Positions 27,960-41,427 of a DNA stretch of 64,000 nucleotides are shown piece after piece (the stretch's first letter is position 1; each line of letters opens with the position of its first letter). This DNA is from Mastigias papua (lineage: Eukaryota; Cnidaria; Scyphozoa; Rhizostomeae; Mastigiidae). A program made the translations under genes and the position numbers. The stretch is from NCBI GenBank assembly GCA_964019165.1, contig OZ025278.1, positions 12,120,962 to 12,184,961 of the forward strand. The letters run 5' to 3'. Under the pieces are notes generated by a model. That model saw only the letters and a program-made list of their open reading frames with translations, ran no database searches and was not told the origin of the DNA.

Positions 27960-30520
27960 GCCTCATTTTCATCACTTTTCAATCTGCAATCAAAATCAAT
28001 CAATTTCAAATTTGGTCATGTTTAGGCAAAATACCAAGGCTATAGCCTTACTTTTTGGCCAAAAATGCCTCATTTTCATCACTTTTCAATCTGCAATCAA
28101 AATCAATCAATTTCAAATTTGGTCATTTTTAGGCAAAATACCAAGGCTATAGCCTTACTTATTGGCCAAAAATGCCTCGTTTTCATCACTTTTCAATCTG
28201 CAATCAAAATCAATCAATTTCAAATTTGGTCATTTTTAGGCAAAATACCAAGGCTATAGCCTTACTTTTTGGCCAAAAATGCCTCATTTTCATCACTTTT
28301 CAATCTGCAATCAAAATCAATCAATTTCAAATTTGGTCATTTTTAGGCAAAATACCAAGGCTATAGCCTTACTGTTTGGCCAAAAATGCCTCAGTTTCAT
28401 CACTTTTCAATCTGCAATCAAAATCAATCAATTTCAAATTTGGTCATTTTTAGGCAAAATACCAAGGCTATAGCCTTACTTTTTGGCCAAAAATGCCTCA
28501 TTTTCATCACTTTTCAATCTGCAATCAAAATCAATCAATTTCAAATTTCGTCATTTTTAGGCAAAATACCAAGGCTATAGCCTTACTTTTTGGCCAAATA
28601 TGCCTCATTTTTATCACTTTTCAATCTGCAATCAAAATCAATCAAGTTCAAATTTGGTCATTTTTAGGCAAAATACCAAGGCTATAGCCTTACTTTTTGG
28701 CCAAAAATGCCTCATTTTCATCACTTTTCAATCTGCAATCAAAATCACTCAATGTCAAATTTGGTCATTTTTAGGCAAAATACCAAGGCTATAGCCTTAC
28801 TTTTTGGCCAAAAATGCCTCATTTTCATCACTTTTCAATCTGCAATCAAAATCAATCAATTTCAAATTTGGTCATTTTTAGGCAAAATACCAAGGCTATA
28901 GCCTTACTTTTTGGCCAAAAATGCCTCATTGTCATCACTTTTCAATCTGCAATCAAAATCAATCAATTTCAAATTTGGTCAATTTTAGGCAAAATACCAA
29001 GGCTATAGCCTTACTTTTTGGCCAAAAATGCCTCATTTTCATCACTTTTCAATCTGCAATCAAAATCAATCAATTTCAAATTTGGTCATTTTTAGGCAAA
29101 ATACCAAGGCTATAGCCTTAGTTATTGGCCAAAAATGCCTCATTTTCATCACTTTTCAATCTGCAATCAAAATCAATCAATTTCAAATTTGGTCATTATT
29201 AGGCAAAATACCAAGGCTATAGCCTTACTTTTTGGCCAAAAATGCCTCATTTTCATCACTTTTCAATCTGCAATCAAAATCAATCAATTTCAAATTTGGT
29301 CATGTTTAGGCAAAATACCAAGGCTATAGCCTTACTTTTTGGCCAAAAATGCCTCATTTTCATCACTTTTCAATCTGCAATCAAAATCAATCAATTTCAA
29401 ATTTGGTCATTTTTAGGCAAAATACCAAGGCTATAGCCTTACTTATTGGCCAAAAATGCCTCGTTTTCATCACTTTTCAATCTGCAATCAAAATCAATCA
29501 ATTTCAAATTTGGTCATTTTTAGGCAAAATACCAAGGCTATAGCCTTACTTTTTGGCCAAAAATGCCTCATTTTCATCACTTTTCAATCTGCAATCAAAA
29601 TCAATCAATTTCAAATTTGGTCATTTTTAGGCAAAATACCAAGGCTATAGCCTTACTGTTTGGCCAAAAATGCCTCAGTTTCATCACTTTTCAATCTGCA
29701 ATCAAAATCAATCAATTTCAAATTTGGTCATTTTTAGGCAAAATACCAAGGCTATAGCCTTACTTTTTGGCCAAAAATGCCTCATTTTCATCACTTTTCA
29801 ATCTGCAATCAAAATCAATCAATTTCAAATTTCGTCATTTTTAGGCAAAATACCAAGGCTATAGCCTTACTTTTTGGCCAAATATGCCTCATTTTTATCA
29901 CTTTTCAATCTGCAATCAAAATCAATCAAGTTCAAATTTGGTCATTTTTAGGCAAAATACCAAGGCTATAGCCTTACTTTTTGGCCAAAAATGCCTCATT
30001 TTCATCACTTTTCAATCTGCAATCAAAATCACTCAATGTCAAATTTGGTCATTTTTAGGCAAAATACCAAGGCTATAGCCTTACTTTTTGGCCAAAAATG
30101 CCTCATTTTCATCACTTTTCAATCTGCAATCAAAATCAATCAATTTCAAATTTGGTCATTTTTAGGCAAAATACCAAGGCTATAGCCTTACTTTTTGGCC
30201 AAAAATGCCTCATTGTCATCACTTTTCAATCTGCAATCAAAATCAATCAATTTCAAATTTGGTCAATTTTAGGCAAAATACCAAGGCTATAGCCTTACTT
30301 TTTGGCCAAAAATGCCTCATTTTCATCACTTTTCAATCTGCAATCAAAATCAATCAATTTCAAATTTGGTCATTTTTAGGCAAAATACCAAGGCTATAGC
30401 CTTACTTATTGGCCAAAAATGCCTCATTTTCATCACTTTTCAATCTGCAATCAAAATCAATCAATTTCAAATTTGGTCATTATTAGGCAAAATACCAAGG
30501 CTATAGCCTTACTTTTTGGC
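27960..30520. repeat. Tandem duplication with 1284-bp period
   Basis: Two adjacent copies of a 12-monomer segment (12 x 107). Private variants occur in both: GCCTCGTTTTC at about 28175 and 29459, GCCTCAGTTTC at about 28389 and 29673, AAATTTCGTC at about 28545 and 29829, CATTTTTATC at about 28607 and 29891, and CATTGTCATC at about 28927 and 30211. The copies are nearly identical; one difference is GTTATTGG near 29121 against CTTATTGG near 30405. Edges are approximate, and the next block (30526 on) restarts part of the same order. Confidence 0.82.
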
Positions 30521-30825
30521 CAAAAATGCCTCATTTTCATCACTTTTCAATCTGCAATCAAAATCAATCAATTTCAAATTTGGTCATTTTTAGGCAAAAT
30601 ACCAAGGCTATAGCCTTACTTTTTGGCCAAAAATGCCTCATTTTCATCACTTTTCAATCTGCAATCAAAATCAATCAATTTCAAATTTCGTCATTTTTAG
30701 GCAAAATACCAAGGCTATAGCCTTACTTTTTGGCCAAATATGCCTCATTTTCATCACTTTTCAATCTGCAATCAAAATCAATCAAGTTCAAATTTGGTCA
30801 TTTTTAGGCAAAATACCAAGGCTAT

Positions 30826-31025
30826 NNNNNNNNNNNNNNNNNNNNNNNNNNNNNNNNNNNNNNNNNNNNNNNNNNNNNNNNNNNNNNNNNNNNNNNNNNN
30901 NNNNNNNNNNNNNNNNNNNNNNNNNNNNNNNNNNNNNNNNNNNNNNNNNNNNNNNNNNNNNNNNNNNNNNNNNNNNNNNNNNNNNNNNNNNNNNNNNNNN
31001 NNNNNNNNNNNNNNNNNNNNNNNNN
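30826..31025. other. Assembly gap (200 N)
   Basis: Exactly 200 consecutive N inside the satellite. A round number of this kind is a scaffolding placeholder rather than a measured size, so the true amount of missing DNA is unknown. The monomer variant repertoire and the indel rate change abruptly on the right side. Confidence 0.99.
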
Positions 31026-34000
31026 CCTTACTTTTTGGCCAAAAAATGCCTCATTTTCATCACTTTTCAATCTGCAATCAAATCAATCAATGTCAAATTT
31101 GGTCATTTTTAGGCAAAATACCAAGGCTATAGCCTTACTTCTTGGCCAAAAATGCCTCATTTTCATCACTTTTCAATCTGCAATCAAAATCAATCAATTT
31201 CAAATTTGGTCGTTTTAGGCAAAATACCAAGGCTATAGCCTTACTTTTTGGCCAAAAATGCCTCATTTTCATCACTTTTCAATCTGCAATCAAAATCAAT
31301 CAATTTCAAATTTGGTCATTTTTAGGCAAAATACCAAGGCTATAGCCTTACTTTTTGGCCAAAAATGCCTCATTTTCATCACTTTTCAATCTGCAATCAA
31401 AATCAATCAATTTCAAATTTGGTCATTTTTTAGGCAAAATACCAAGGCTATAGCCTTACTTTATGGCCAAAAATGCCTCATTTTCATCACTTTTCAATCT
31501 GCAATCAAAATCAATCAATGTCAATTTTTGTCATTTCTGGGCAAAATACCAAGGCTATAGCCTTACTTTTTGGCCAAAAAATGCCTCATTATCATCACTT
31601 TTCAATCTGCAATCAAACTCACTCAATTTCAAATTTGGTCATTTTTAGGCAAAATACCAAGGCTATAGCCTTACTTTTTGGCCAAAAATGCCTCATTTTC
31701 ATCACTTTTCAATCTGCAATCAAAATCAATCAATTTCAATTTTTGTCATTTCTTGGCAAAATACCAAGGCTATAGCCTTACGGTTTGGCCAAAATGCCTC
31801 ATTTTCATCACTTTTCAATCTGCAATCAAAATCAATCAATTTCAAATTTGGTCATGTTGAGGCAAAATACCAAGGCTATAGCCTTACTTTTTGGCTAAAA
31901 ATGCCTCATTTTCATCACTTTTCAATCTGCAATCAAAATCAATCAATTTCAATTTTTGTCATTTCTGGGCAAAATAACAAGGCTATAGCCTTACTTTTGG
32001 CCAAACATGCCTCATTATCATCACTTTTCAATCTGCAATCAAACTCACTCAATTTCAAATTTGGTCATTTTTAGGCAAAATACCAAGGCTATAGCCTTAC
32101 TTTTTGGCCAAAAATGCCTCATTTTCATCACTTTTCAATCTGCAATCAAAATCAATCAATTTCAATTTTTGTCATTTCTTGGCAAAATACCAAGGCTATA
32201 GCCTTACGGTTTGGCCAAAAATGCCTCATTTTCATCACTTTTCAATCTGCAATCAAAATCAATCAATTTCAAATTTGGTCATGTTGAGGCAAAATACCAA
32301 GGCTATAGCCTTACTTTTTGGCCAAAAATGCCTCATTTTCATCACTTTTCAATCTGCAGTCAAAATCAATCAATTTCAAATTTGGTCATGTTTAAGGCAA
32401 AATACCAAGGCTATAGCCTTACTTTTTGGCCAAAAATGCCTCATTTTCATCACTTTTCAATCTGCAATCAAAATCAATCAATTTCAAATTTGGTCATTTT
32501 TAGGCAAAATACCAAGGCTATAGCCTTACTTTTTGGCCAAAAATGCCTCATTTTCATCACTTTTCAATCTGCAATCAAACTCAATCAATTTCAAATTTGG
32601 TCATTTTTAGGCAAAATACCAAGGCTATAGCCTTACTTTTTGGCCAAAAATGCCTCATTTTCATCACTTTTCAATCTGCAATCAAAATCAATCATTTTCA
32701 AATTTGGTCATTTTTAGGCAAAATACAAGGCTATAGCCTTACTTTTTGGCCAAAAATGCCTCATTTTCATCACTTTTCAATCTGCAATCAAAATCAATCA
32801 ATTTCAAATTTGGTCATTTTTAGGCAAAATACCAAGGCTATAGCCTTACTTTTTGGCCAAAATGCCTCATTTTCATCACTTTTCAATCTGCAATCAAAAT
32901 CAATCACTTTCAAATTTGGTCATTTTTAGGGAAAGTACTTAGGCTAAAGCTTTACTTTTTGGCCAAAAATGCCTCATTTTCATCACTTTTCAATGTTCAA
33001 TCAAAATCAATCAATTTCAAATTTGGTCATTTTTAGGCTAAATACCAAGGCTATAGTCTTACTTTTTGGCCAAAAATGCCTCATTTTCATCACTTTTCAA
33101 TCTGCAATCAAAATCAATCACTTTCAAATTTGGTCATGTTTAGGCAAAGTACTTAGGCTAAAAATTTACTTCTTGGCCAAAAATGCCTCATTTTCATCAC
33201 TTTTCAATCTGCAATCAAACTCAATCAATTTCAAATTTGGTCATTTTTAGGCAAAATACCTAGGCTATAGCCTTACTTTTTGGCCAAAAATGCCTCATTT
33301 TCATCACTTTTCAATCTCCAGTCAAAATCAATCAATTTCAAATTTGGTCATTTTTAGGCAAAATACCAAGGCTATAGCCTTACTTTTTGGCCAAAAATGC
33401 CTCATTTTCATCACTTTCAATCTGCAATCAAACTCAATCAATTTCAAATTTGGTCATTTTTAGGCAAACTACCAAGGCTATAGCCTTACTTTTTGGCCAA
33501 AAATGCCTCATTTTCATCACTTTTCAATCTGCAATCAAAATCAATTATTTCAAATTTGGTCATATTTAGGCAAAATACCAAGGCTATAGCCTTACGTTTT
33601 GGCCAAAAATGCCTCATTTTCATCACTTTTCAATCTGCAATCAAAATCAATCAATTTCAAATTTGGTCATTTTTAGGCAAAATACCAAGGCTATAGCCTT
33701 ACTTTTTGGCCAAAAATGCCTCATTTTCATCACTTTCAATCTGCAATCAAAATCAATCAATTTCAAATTTGGTCATTTTTAGCAAAATACCAAGGCTATA
33801 GCCTTACGTTTTGGCAAAAATGCCTCATTTTCATCACTTTTCAATCTGCAATCAAAATCAATCAATTTCAAATTTGGTCATTTTTAGGCAAAATACCAAG
33901 GCTATAGCCTTACGTTTTGGCCAAAAATGCCTCATTTTCATCACTTTTCAAATCTGCAATCAAAATCAATCAATTTCAAATTTGGTCATTTTTAGGCAAA

Positions 34001-37000
34001 ATACCAAGGCTATAGCCTTACTTTTTGGCCAAAAATGCCTCATTTTCATCACTTTTCAATCTGCAATCAAAATCAATCAATTTCAAATTTGGTCATTTTT
34101 AGGCAAAGTACCAAGGCTATAGCCTTACGTTTTGGCCAAAAATGCCTCATTTTCATCACTTTTCAATCTGCAATCAAAACTCAATCAATTTCAAATTTGG
34201 TCATTTTTAGGCAAAATACCAAGGCTATAGCCTTACGTTTTGGCCAAAAATGCCTCATTTTCATCACTTTTCAATCTGCAATCAAAATCAATCAATTTCA
34301 AATTTGGTCATTTTTAGGCAAAATACAAGGCTATAGCCTTACTTTTTGGCCAAAAATGCCTCATTTTCATCACTTTTCAATCTGCAGTCAAAATCAATCA
34401 ATTTCAAATTTGGTCATTTTTAGGCAAAAAGTACCAAGGCTATAGCCTTACTTTTTGGCCAAACATGCCTCATTTTCATCACTTTTCAATCTGCAATCAA
34501 AATCAATCATTTCAAATTTGGTCATTTTTAGGCAAAATACCAAGGCTATAGCCTTACTTTTTGGCCAAAAATGCCTCATTTTCATCACTTTTCAATCTGC
34601 AATCAAAATCAATCAATTTCAAATTTGGTCATTTTTTAGGCAAAATACCAAGGCTATAGCCTTACGTTTTGGCAAAAATGCCTCATTTTCATCACTTTTC
34701 AATCTGCAATCAAAATCAATCAATTTCAAATTTGGTCATTTTTAGGCAAAATACCAAGGCTATAGCCTTACTTTTTGGCCAAAAATGCCTCATTTTCATC
34801 ACTTTTCAATCTGCAATCAAAAATCAATCAATTTCAAATTTGGTCATTTATAGCAAAATACCAAGGCTATAGCCTTACTTTTTGGCCAAAAATGCCTCAT
34901 TTTCATCACTTTTCAATCTGCAATCAAACTCAATCAATTTCAAATTTGGTCATTTTTAGGCAAAATACCAAGGCTATAGCCTTACTTTTTGGCCAAAAAT
35001 GCCTCATTTTCATCACATTTTCAATCTGCAATCAAATTCAATCAATTTCAAATTTGGTCATGTTTAGGCAAAATACCAAGGCTATAGCCTTACTTCTTGG
35101 CCAAAAATGCCTCATTTTCATCACTTTTCAATCTGCAGTCAAAATCAATCACTTTCAAATTTGGTCATTTTTAGGGAAAGTACTTAGGCTAAAGCTTTAC
35201 TTTTTGGCCAAAAATGCCTCATTTTCATCACTTTTCAATGTTCAATCAAAATCAATCAATTTCAAATTTGGTCATTTTTAGGCAAAATACCAAGGCTATA
35301 GCCTTACGTTTTGGCCAAAAATGCCTCATTTTCATCACTTTTCAATCTGCAATCAAAATCAATCACTTTCAAATTTGGTCATGTTTAGGCAAAAGTACTT
35401 AGGCTAAAAATTTACTTCTTGGCCAAAAATGCCTCATTTTCATCACTTTTCAATCTGCAATCAAACTCAATCAATTTCAATTTGGTCATTTTTAGGCAAA
35501 ATACCAAGGCTATAGCCTTACTTTTTGGCCAAAAATGCCTCATTTTCATCACTTTTCAATCTGCAGTCAAAATCAATCAATTTCAAATTTGGTCATTTTT
35601 AGGCAAAATACCAAGGCTATAGCCTTACTTTTTGGCCAAAAATGCCTCATTTTAATCACTGTTCAATCTGGAATCAAAATCAATCAATTTCAAATTTGGT
35701 CATGTTTAGGCAAAATACCAAGGCTATAGCTTACGTTTTGGCTAAAAATGCCTCATTTTCCATCACTTGTCAATCTGCAATCAAAATCAATCAATTTCAA
35801 ATTTGGTCATTTGTAGGCAAAATACCAAGGCTATAGCCTTACTTTTTGGCCAAAAATGCCTCATTTTCATCACTTTTCAATCTGCAATCAAAATCAATCA
35901 ATTTCAAATTTGGTCATTTTTAGGCAAAATACAAGGCTATAGCCTTACTTTTTGGCCAAAAATGCCTCATTTTCATCACTTTTCAATCTGCAATCAAAAT
36001 CAATCAATTTCAAATTTGGTCATTTTTAGGCAAAATACCAAGGTTATAGCCTTACTTTTTGGCCAAAAATGCCTCATTTTCATCACTTTTCAATCTGCAA
36101 TCAAAATCAATCACTTTCAAATTTGGTCATTTTTAGGGAAAGTACTTAGGCTAAAGCTTTACTTTTTGGCCAAAAATGCCTCATTTTCATCACTTTTCAA
36201 TGTTCAATCAAAATCAATCAATTTCAAATTTGGTCATTTTTAGGCAAAATACCAAGGCTATAGCCTTACTTTTTGGCCAAAAATGCCTCATTTTCATCAC
36301 TTTTCAATCTGCAATCAAAATCAATCACTTTCAAATTTGGTCATGTTTAGGCAAAGTTACTTAGGCTAAAAATTTACTTCTTGGCCAAAAATGCCTCATT
36401 TTCATCACTTTTCAATCTGCAATCAAACTCAATCAATTTCAAATTTGGTCATTTTAGGCAAAATACCAAGGCTATAGCCTTACTTTTTGGCCAAAAATGC
36501 CTCATTTTCATCACTTTTCAATCTTGCAGTCAAAATCAATCAATTTCAAATTTGGTCATTTTTAGGCAAAATACCAAGGCTATAGCCTTACTTTTTGGCC
36601 AAAAATGCCTCATTTTCATCACTTTTCAATCTGCAATCAAACTCAATCAATTTCAAATTTGGTCATTTTTAGGCAAAATACCAAGGCTATAGCCTTACTT
36701 TATGGCCAAAAATGGCCTCATTTTCATCACTGTTTCAATCTGCAATCAAAATCAATCCACTTTCAAATTTGGTCATGTTTAGGCAAAGTACTTAGGCTAA
36801 AAATTTACTTCTTGGCCAAAAATGCCTCATTTTCATCACTTTTCAATCTGCAGTCAAAATCAATCAATTTCAAATTTGGTCATTTTTAGGCAAAATACCA
36901 AGGGCTATAGCCTTACGTTTTGGCCAAAAATGCCTCATTTTCATCACTTTTCAATCTGCAATCAAAATCAATCAATTTCAAATTTGGTCATTGTTAGGCC

Positions 37001-40000
37001 AAAATACCAAGGCTATAGCCTTACTTTTGGCCAACAATGCCTCATTTTCATCACTTTTCAATCTGCAATCAAAATCAATCAATTTCAAATTTGGTCATTT
37101 TTTAGGCAAAATACCAAGGCTATAGCCTTACGTTTTGGCCAAAAATGCCTCATTGTCATCACTTTTCAATCTGCAATCAAAATCAATCAATTTCAAATTT
37201 GGTCATTTTTAGGCAAAATACCAGGGCTATAGCCTTACGTTTTGGCCAAAAATGCCTCATTTTCATCACTTTTCAATCTGCAATCAAAATCAATCAAATT
37301 TCAAATTTGGTCATTTTTAGGCAAAATACCAAGGCTATAGCCCTTACTTTTTGGCCAAAAATGCCTCATTTTCATCACTTTTCAATCTGCAATCAAAATC
37401 AATCAATTTCAAATTTGAGTCATTTTTAGGCAAAATACCAAGGCTATAGCCTTACGTTTTGGCCAAAAATGCCTCATTTTCATCACTTTTCAATCTGCAC
37501 TCAAATCAATCAATTTCAAATTTGGTCATTTTTAGGCAAAATACCAAGGCTATAGCCTTACTTCTTGGCCAAAAATGCCTCATTTTCATCACTTTTCAAT
37601 CTGCAGTCAAAATCAATCACTTTCAAATTTGGTCATTTTTAGGGAAAGTACTTAGGCTAAAGCTTTACTTTTTGGCCAAAAATGCCTCATTTTCATCACT
37701 TTTCAATGTTCAATCAAAATCAATCAATTTCAAATTTGGTTCATTTTTAGGCAAAATACCAAGGCTATAGCCTTACGTTTTGGCCAAAAATGCCTCATTT
37801 TTCATCACTTTTCAATCTGCAATCAAAATCAATCACTTTCAAATTTGGTCATGTTTAGGCAAAGTACTTAGGCTAAAAATTTACTTCTTGGCCAAAAATG
37901 CCTCATTTTCATCACTTTTCAAATCTGCAATCAAACTCAATCAATTTCAAATTTGGTCAATTTTAGGCAAAATACCAAGGCTATAGCCTTACTTTTTGGC
38001 CAAAAATGCCTCATTTTCATCACTTTTCAATCTGCAGTCAAAATCAATCAATTTCAAATTTGGTCATTTTTAGGCCAAAATACCAAGGCTATAGCCTTAC
38101 TTTTTGGCCAAAAATGCCTCATTTTAATCACTGTTCAATCTGGAATCAAAATCAATCAATTTCAAATTTGGTCATGTTTAGGCAAAATACCAAGGCTATA
38201 GCCTTACGTTTTGGCTAAAAATGCCTCATTTTTCATCACTTGTCAATCTGCAATCAAATCAATCAATTTCAAATTTGGTCATTTGTAGGCAAAATACCAA
38301 GGCTATAGCCCTTACTTTTTGGCCAAAAATGCCTCATTTTCATCACTTTTCAATCTGCAATCAAAATCAATCAATTTCAAATTTGGTCATTTTTAGGCAA
38401 AATACCAAGGCTATAGCCTTACTTTTTGGCCAAAAATGCCTCATTTTCATCACTTTTCAATCTGCAATCAAAATCAAATCAATTTCAAATTTGGTCATTT
38501 TTAGGCAAAATACCAAGGCTATAGCTTACTTTTGGCCAAAAATGCCTCATTTTCATCACTTTTCAATCTGCAATCAAAATCAATCAATTTCAAATTTGGT
38601 CATGTTTAGGCAAAATACCAAGGCTATAGCCTAACTTTTTGGCCAAAAAATGCCTCATTTTCATCACTTTTCAATCTGCAATCAAACTCAATCAATTTCA
38701 AATTTGGTCATTTGTAGGCAAAATACCAAGGCTATAGCCTTACGTTTTGGCCAAAAATGCCTCATTTTTATCACTTTTCAATCTGCAATCAAAATCAATC
38801 AATTTCAAATTTGGTCATTTTTAGGCAAAATACCAAGGCTATAGCCTTACTTTTTGGCCAAAAATGCCTCATTTTCATCACTTTTCAATCTGCAGTCAAA
38901 ATCAATCAATTTCAAATTTGGTCATTTTTAGGCAAAATACCAAGGCTATAGCCTTACTTTTTGGCCAAACATGCCTCATTTTCATCACTTTTCAATCTGC
39001 AATCAAAATCAATCATTTTCAAATTTGGTCATTTTTAGGCAAAATACCAAGGCTATTAGCCTTACGTTTTGGCCAAAAATGCCTCATTTTCATCACTTTT
39101 CAATCTGCAATCAAAATCAATCAATTCAAATTGGGTCATTTATAGGCAAAATACCAAGGCTATAGCCTTACTTTTTGGCCAAAAATGCCTCATTTTCATC
39201 ACTTTTCAATCTGCAATCAAACTCAATCAAATTTCAAATTTGGTCATTTTTAGGCAAAATACCAAGGCTATAGCCTTACTTTATGGCCAAAAATGCCTCA
39301 TTTTCATCACTTTTCAATCTGCAATCAAAATCAATCACTTTCAATTTGGTCATGTTTAGGCAAAGTACTTAGGCTAAAAATTTACTTCTTGGCCAAAAAT
39401 GCCTCATTTTCATCACTTTTCAATCTGCAGTCAAAATCAATCAATTTCAAATTTGGTCATTTTTAGGCAAAATACCAAGGCTATAGCCTTACGTTTTGGC
39501 CAAAAATGCCTCATTTTCATCACTTTTCAATCTGCAATCAAAATCAATCAATTTCAAATTTGGTCATTGTTAGGCAAAATACCAAGCTATAGCCTTACTT
39601 TTTGGCCAACAATGCCTCATTTTCATCACTTTTCAATCTGCAATCAAAAATCAATCAATTTCAAATTTGGTCATTTTTAGGCAAAATACCAAGGCTATAG
39701 CCTTACGTTTTGGCCAAAATGCCTCATTGTCATCACTTTTCAATCTGCAATCAAAATCAATCAATTTCAAATTTGGTCATTTTTAGGCAAAATACCAAGG
39801 CTATAGCCTTACGTTTTGGCCAAAAATGCCTCATTTTCATCACTTTTCAATCTGCAATCAAAATCAATCAATTTCAAATTTGGTCATTTTTAGGCAAATA
39901 CCAAGGCTATAGCCTTACTTTTTGGCCAAAATGCCTCATTTTCATCACTTTTCAATCTGCAATCAAAATCAATCAATTTCAAATTTGGTCATTTTTAGGC

Positions 40001-40140
40001 AAAATACCAAGGCTATAGCCTTACGTTTTGGCCAAAATGCCTCATTTTCATCACTTTTCAATCTGCACTCAAACTCAATCAATTTCAAATTTGGTCATTT
40101 TTAGGCAAAATACCAAGGCTATAGCCTTACTTCTTGGCCA
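31026..40140. repeat. Indel-rich stretch of the satellite next to the gap
   Basis: Monomer phase is repeatedly broken by single-base gains and losses, roughly one per monomer or two. Examples are GGCCAAAAAATGCC near 31041, TCATTTTTTAGG near 31424, AAAATACAAGG near 32720, ATCACTTTCAATC near 33733, TTTTGGCAAAAATG near 33810 and GCCCTTACTTT near 37340. Most changes are in or beside homopolymers. Outside this stretch such indels are rare in the window. This pattern fits an unpolished contig end or collapsed noisy reads better than biology. Confidence 0.75.
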
Positions 40141-41427
40141 AAAATGCCTCATTTTCATCACTTTTCAATCTGCAGTCAAAATCAATCACTTTCAAATTTG
40201 GTCATTTTTAGGGAAAGTACTTAGGCTAAAGCTTTACTTTTTGGCCAAAAATGCCTCATTTTCATCACTTTTCAATGTTCAATCAAAATCAATCAATTTC
40301 AAATTTGGTCATTTTTAGGCAAAATACCAAGGCTATAGCCTTACGTTTTGGCCAAAAATGCCTCATTTTCATCACTTTTCAATCTGCAATCAAAATCAAT
40401 CACTTTCAAATTTGGTCATGTTTAGGCAAAGTACTTAGGCTAAAAATTTACTTCTTGGCCAAAAATGCCTCATTTTCATCACTTTTCAATCTGCAATCAA
40501 ACTCAATCAATTTCAAATTTGGTCATTTTTAGGCAAAATACCAAGGCTATAGCCTTACTTTTTGGCCAAAAATGCCTCATTTTCATCACTTTTCAATCTG
40601 CAGTCAAAATCAATCAATTTCAAATTTGGTCATTTTTAGGCAAAATACCAAGGCTATAGCCTTACTTTTTGGCCAAAAATGCCTCATTTTAATCACTGTT
40701 CAATCTGGAATCAAAATCAATCAATTTCAAATTTGGTCATGTTTAGGCAAAATACCAAGGCTATAGCCTTACGTTTTGGCTAAAAATGCCTCATTTTCAT
40801 CACTTGTCAATCTGCAATCAAAATCAATCAATTTCAAATTTGGTCATTTGTAGGCAAAATACCAAGGCTATAGCCTTACTTTTTGGCCAAAAATGCCTCA
40901 TTTTCATCACTTTTCAATCTGCAATCAAAATCAATCAATTTCAAATTTGGTCATTTTTAGGCAAAATACCAAGGCTATAGCCTTACTTTTTGGCCAAAAA
41001 TGCCTCATTTTCATCACTTTTCAATCTGCAATCAAAATCAATCAATTTCAAATTTGGTCATTTTTAGGCAAAATACCAAGGCTATAGCCTTACTTTTTGG
41101 CCAAAAATGCCTCATTTTCATCACTTTTCAATCTGCAATCAAAATCAATCAATTTCAAATTTGGTCATGTTTAGGCAAAATACCAAGGCTATAGCCTTAC
41201 TTTTTGGCCAAAAATGCCTCATTTTCATCACTTTTCAATCTGCAATCAAACTCAATCAATTTCAAATTTGGTCATTTGTAGGCAAAATACCAAGGCTATA
41301 GCCTTACGTTTTGGCCAAAAATGCCTCATTTTCATCACTTTTCAATCTGCAATCAAAATCAATCAATTTCAAATTTGGTCATTTTTAGGCAAAATACCAA
41401 GGCTATAGCCTTACTTTTTGGCCAAAA

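Larger units (their letters stand above)
1..30825. repeat. 107-bp satellite array, left segment
   Basis: Uninterrupted head-to-tail tandem array of a 107-bp monomer, about 288 copies, all in one orientation. The consensus monomer counts 34 G/C out of 107 and contains no CpG. Landmarks in order are the A-run after GGCC, a CAATCA-rich stretch, TTTGGTCATTTTTAGGC, the perfect palindrome AAGGCTATAGCCTT, then TTTTTGGCCAAAAA. Most monomers differ from consensus at only a few positions. Length variation is almost confined to a 106-bp form that reads CTTACTTTTGGCC. Isolated single-base losses are visible near 24748 and 27923. Nothing else interrupts the array. The satellite family is not one I recognise. 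Large size, homogeneity and higher-order structure suggest a centromeric, pericentromeric or heterochromatic block, which is inference. Confidence 0.98.

Noticed and set aside
1..30825. CRISPR-like array
   Set aside because: The repeated unit is contiguous and 107 bp long with no unique spacers; all parts of the monomer are conserved. The rest of the window is eukaryotic retroelement sequence.
30822..31070. Open frames spanning the N run
   Set aside because: They consist mostly of unknown residues across an assembly gap and have no support.
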